A stretch of DNA of 64,000 nucleotides from Rhizobium sp. C4. GTDB taxonomy: Bacteria > Pseudomonadota > Alphaproteobacteria > Rhizobiales > Rhizobiaceae. The notes beneath the pieces were generated by a model. The model saw only the letters and a list, made by a program, of their open reading frames with translations, ran no database searches and was not told where the DNA came from. The stretch spans positions 62,001 to 126,000 of the forward strand of contig NZ_JAJNCX010000007.1 in the NCBI RefSeq assembly GCF_021026315.1, read 5' to 3'. Made by a program: the position numbers and the translations under genes. How positions within the stretch are numbered: position 1 is the stretch's first letter; every line of letters starts with the position of its first letter. Positions 62,976-64,000 of this stretch are shown here, one piece after another.

Positions 62976-63989
62976 TTAGCTCTCGCGCGTGGGAGTGACA
63001 GGCGGCGTGACGACCGGGGTGCTGCGGGGACGGGCGGCAGGCGCTGCTGGGCGGGGCGCCGGGGCGGCCTGATCGCCGAAGACTTCGCGGGCAATCTGGC
63101 CGATGCCGCCGAGCGAGCCGACGAGGGCGGAGGCTTCCATGGGCATCAGCACGACCTTGGAATTCGGGCCGGAGCCGATCGCCTGCATGGCTTCGGTGTA
63201 TTTCTGTGCGACGAAGTAGTTGATCGCCTGGATGTCGCCGGAGGCGATGGCTTCCGAGACCATCTTGGTTGCCTTGGCTTCAGCCTCGGCCTGCCGCTCG
63301 CGCGCTTCGGCGTTGAGGAAGGCGGACTGGCGCTGGCCTTCGGCCTCCAGAACGGCTGCCTGCTTGGCGCCCTCGGCGCGCAGGATCTGCGCGTTGCGCG
63401 CGCCTTCGGCTTCCAGAACCTGCGCGCGCTTTTCGCGCTCGGCCTTCATCTGCCGACCCATGGACTCCACGAGGTCGCGCGGCGGCTGGATATCCTTGAT
63501 CTCGACGCGGGTGATCTTGATGCCCCACGGGCTTGCGGCATCATCGACGACATGCAGCAGGCGGTCGTTGATCTTTTCGCGGTTCGACAGGAGTTCGTCC
63601 AGATCCATAGACCCCATGACGGAGCGGATGTTGGTCATTGTCAGATTGAGGATGGCCTGCTGGAGATTGGAGACCTGATAGGCGGCCTGTGCGGCGTTGA
63701 GCACCTGATAGAAGGCAACGGCGTCGGCGGAGACGGAGGCGTTGTCCTTGGTGATGACTTCCTGGGTGGGAACGTCAAGCACCTGCTCCATCACGTTCAT
63801 CTTGTTGCCGAGGCGGTCGATGAAGGGGATGATGAGATTGAGGCCTGGCTCCAGCGTGCGCGTGTAGCGCCCGAAGCGCTCGACCGTGTAGCGATAGCCC
63901 TGCGGCACGGTCTTGATGCCGGAGTAAAGGAAGATGATCGCCAGCACCACGATGGCGATGATGGTGATGTCTGAGCCCGAAAAGTCCAT
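62976..63989 (-). CDS. qmcA: SPFH/band 7 membrane protein, QmcA-like (stomatin family)
   Basis: A 337-residue membrane protein. One N-terminal helix ([16 protein letters not shown]) is followed by the SPFH domain ([19 protein letters not shown] through [15 protein letters not shown]) and a long Ala/Glu/Arg/Lys coiled coil ([20 protein letters not shown]). The C-terminal 40 residues are Pro/Ala-rich. Such proteins form membrane microdomains and partner with NfeD, whose gene follows. Complete: ATG at 63989 with GAGGGA seven bases upstream at the window edge. Confidence 0.93.
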   Translation of the reverse strand: MDFSGSDITIIAIVVLAIIFLYSGIKTVPQGYRYTVERFGRYTRTLEPGLNLIIPFIDRLGNKMNVMEQVLDVPTQEVITKDNASVSADAVAFYQVLNAAQAAYQVSNLQQAILNLTMTNIRSVMGSMDLDELLSNREKINDRLLHVVDDAASPWGIKITRVEIKDIQPPRDLVESMGRQMKAEREKRAQVLEAEGARNAQILRAEGAKQAAVLEAEGQRQSAFLNAEARERQAEAEAKATKMVSEAIASGDIQAINYFVAQKYTEAMQAIGSGPNSKVVLMPMEASALVGSLGGIGQIAREVFGDQAAPAPRPAAPAARPRSTPVVTPPVTPTRES

Positions 63990-64000
63990 GAAAGTCCCTC

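Overview
The window looks like a chromosomal segment of an alphaproteobacterium of the order Hyphomicrobiales, most likely family Rhizobiaceae (Agrobacterium/Rhizobium/Neorhizobium type). It is GC-rich with dense, short-spaced genes. It carries lineage-typical items: cpdR with its Ala-Ala C-terminus, soxBDAG, a fused indolepyruvate ferredoxin oxidoreductase, an mmgR(suhB)-type sRNA antisense-upstream of an inositol-monophosphatase/hisN gene, a RIME-like intergenic element, a four-gene bufferin operon and gltB/gltD. Housekeeping genes (rpsU, galU, kdsD, gltBD, hisN, a tRNA-Val) argue for a main chromosome. No prophage, IS element or CRISPR array was seen.

Layout. 0-5 kb: partial AraC-like regulator, MFS transporter, glgX, MaoC hydratase, LysR regulator. 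5-12 kb: small DUF1127-like protein, orphan ParA/VirC1-like ATPase, then the sarcosine oxidase operon soxB-soxD-soxA-soxG on the minus strand. 12-20 kb: rpsU, a TPR lipoprotein, a DadA-like dehydrogenase, the small aa3 oxidase subunit IV, a lower-GC orphan gene and the giant indolepyruvate oxidoreductase. 19.6-25 kb: a TRAP transporter whose membrane subunits (plus strand) and Tat-exported receptor (minus strand) are separated by a LysE exporter and a HAD phosphatase. 25-32 kb: glutamine-amidotransferase-like hydrolase, Inh-like protein, 2-hydroxyacid dehydrogenase with LacI and MarR regulators, creatininase-family amidohydrolase, LysR regulator, OpgC-like acyltransferase. 32.5-38 kb: His-rich CobW GTPase, FkbM methyltransferase, WD40 protein, DUF2267 protein, crystallin-fold secreted protein, glyoxalase-like protein, hemolysin III. 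38-41 kb: tRNA-Val, cpdR, N-formylglutamate amidohydrolase, then 1.1 kb of non-coding hairpin repeats, a RIME-like element and a candidate mmgR sRNA. 41-46 kb: hisN, alpha/beta hydrolase, hsp20 under a heat-shock promoter with a ROSE-type RNA thermometer, and the bufABCD operon. 46-64 kb: threonine aldolase, gltB, vapBC, ybjQ, gltD, SGNH-like protein, MltB transglycosylase, galU, a beta-barrel protein, kdsD, an orphan lower-GC gene, nfeD and qmcA.

Together the genes describe a soil or plant-associated heterotroph taking up and oxidising N-methylated glycine, D-amino acids, keto acids and aromatic amino acid derivatives, assimilating ammonia through GOGAT and making envelope polysaccharide precursors (galU, kdsD, opgC-like, glgX). 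The most notable items are the complete bufferin (MNIO RiPP metallophore) operon, the RpoH-promoter/ROSE leader of hsp20, the mmgR-type sRNA, and a toxin-antitoxin plus ybjQ insertion between gltB and gltD. Function calls rest on recognised motifs and family knowledge; no database search was run.
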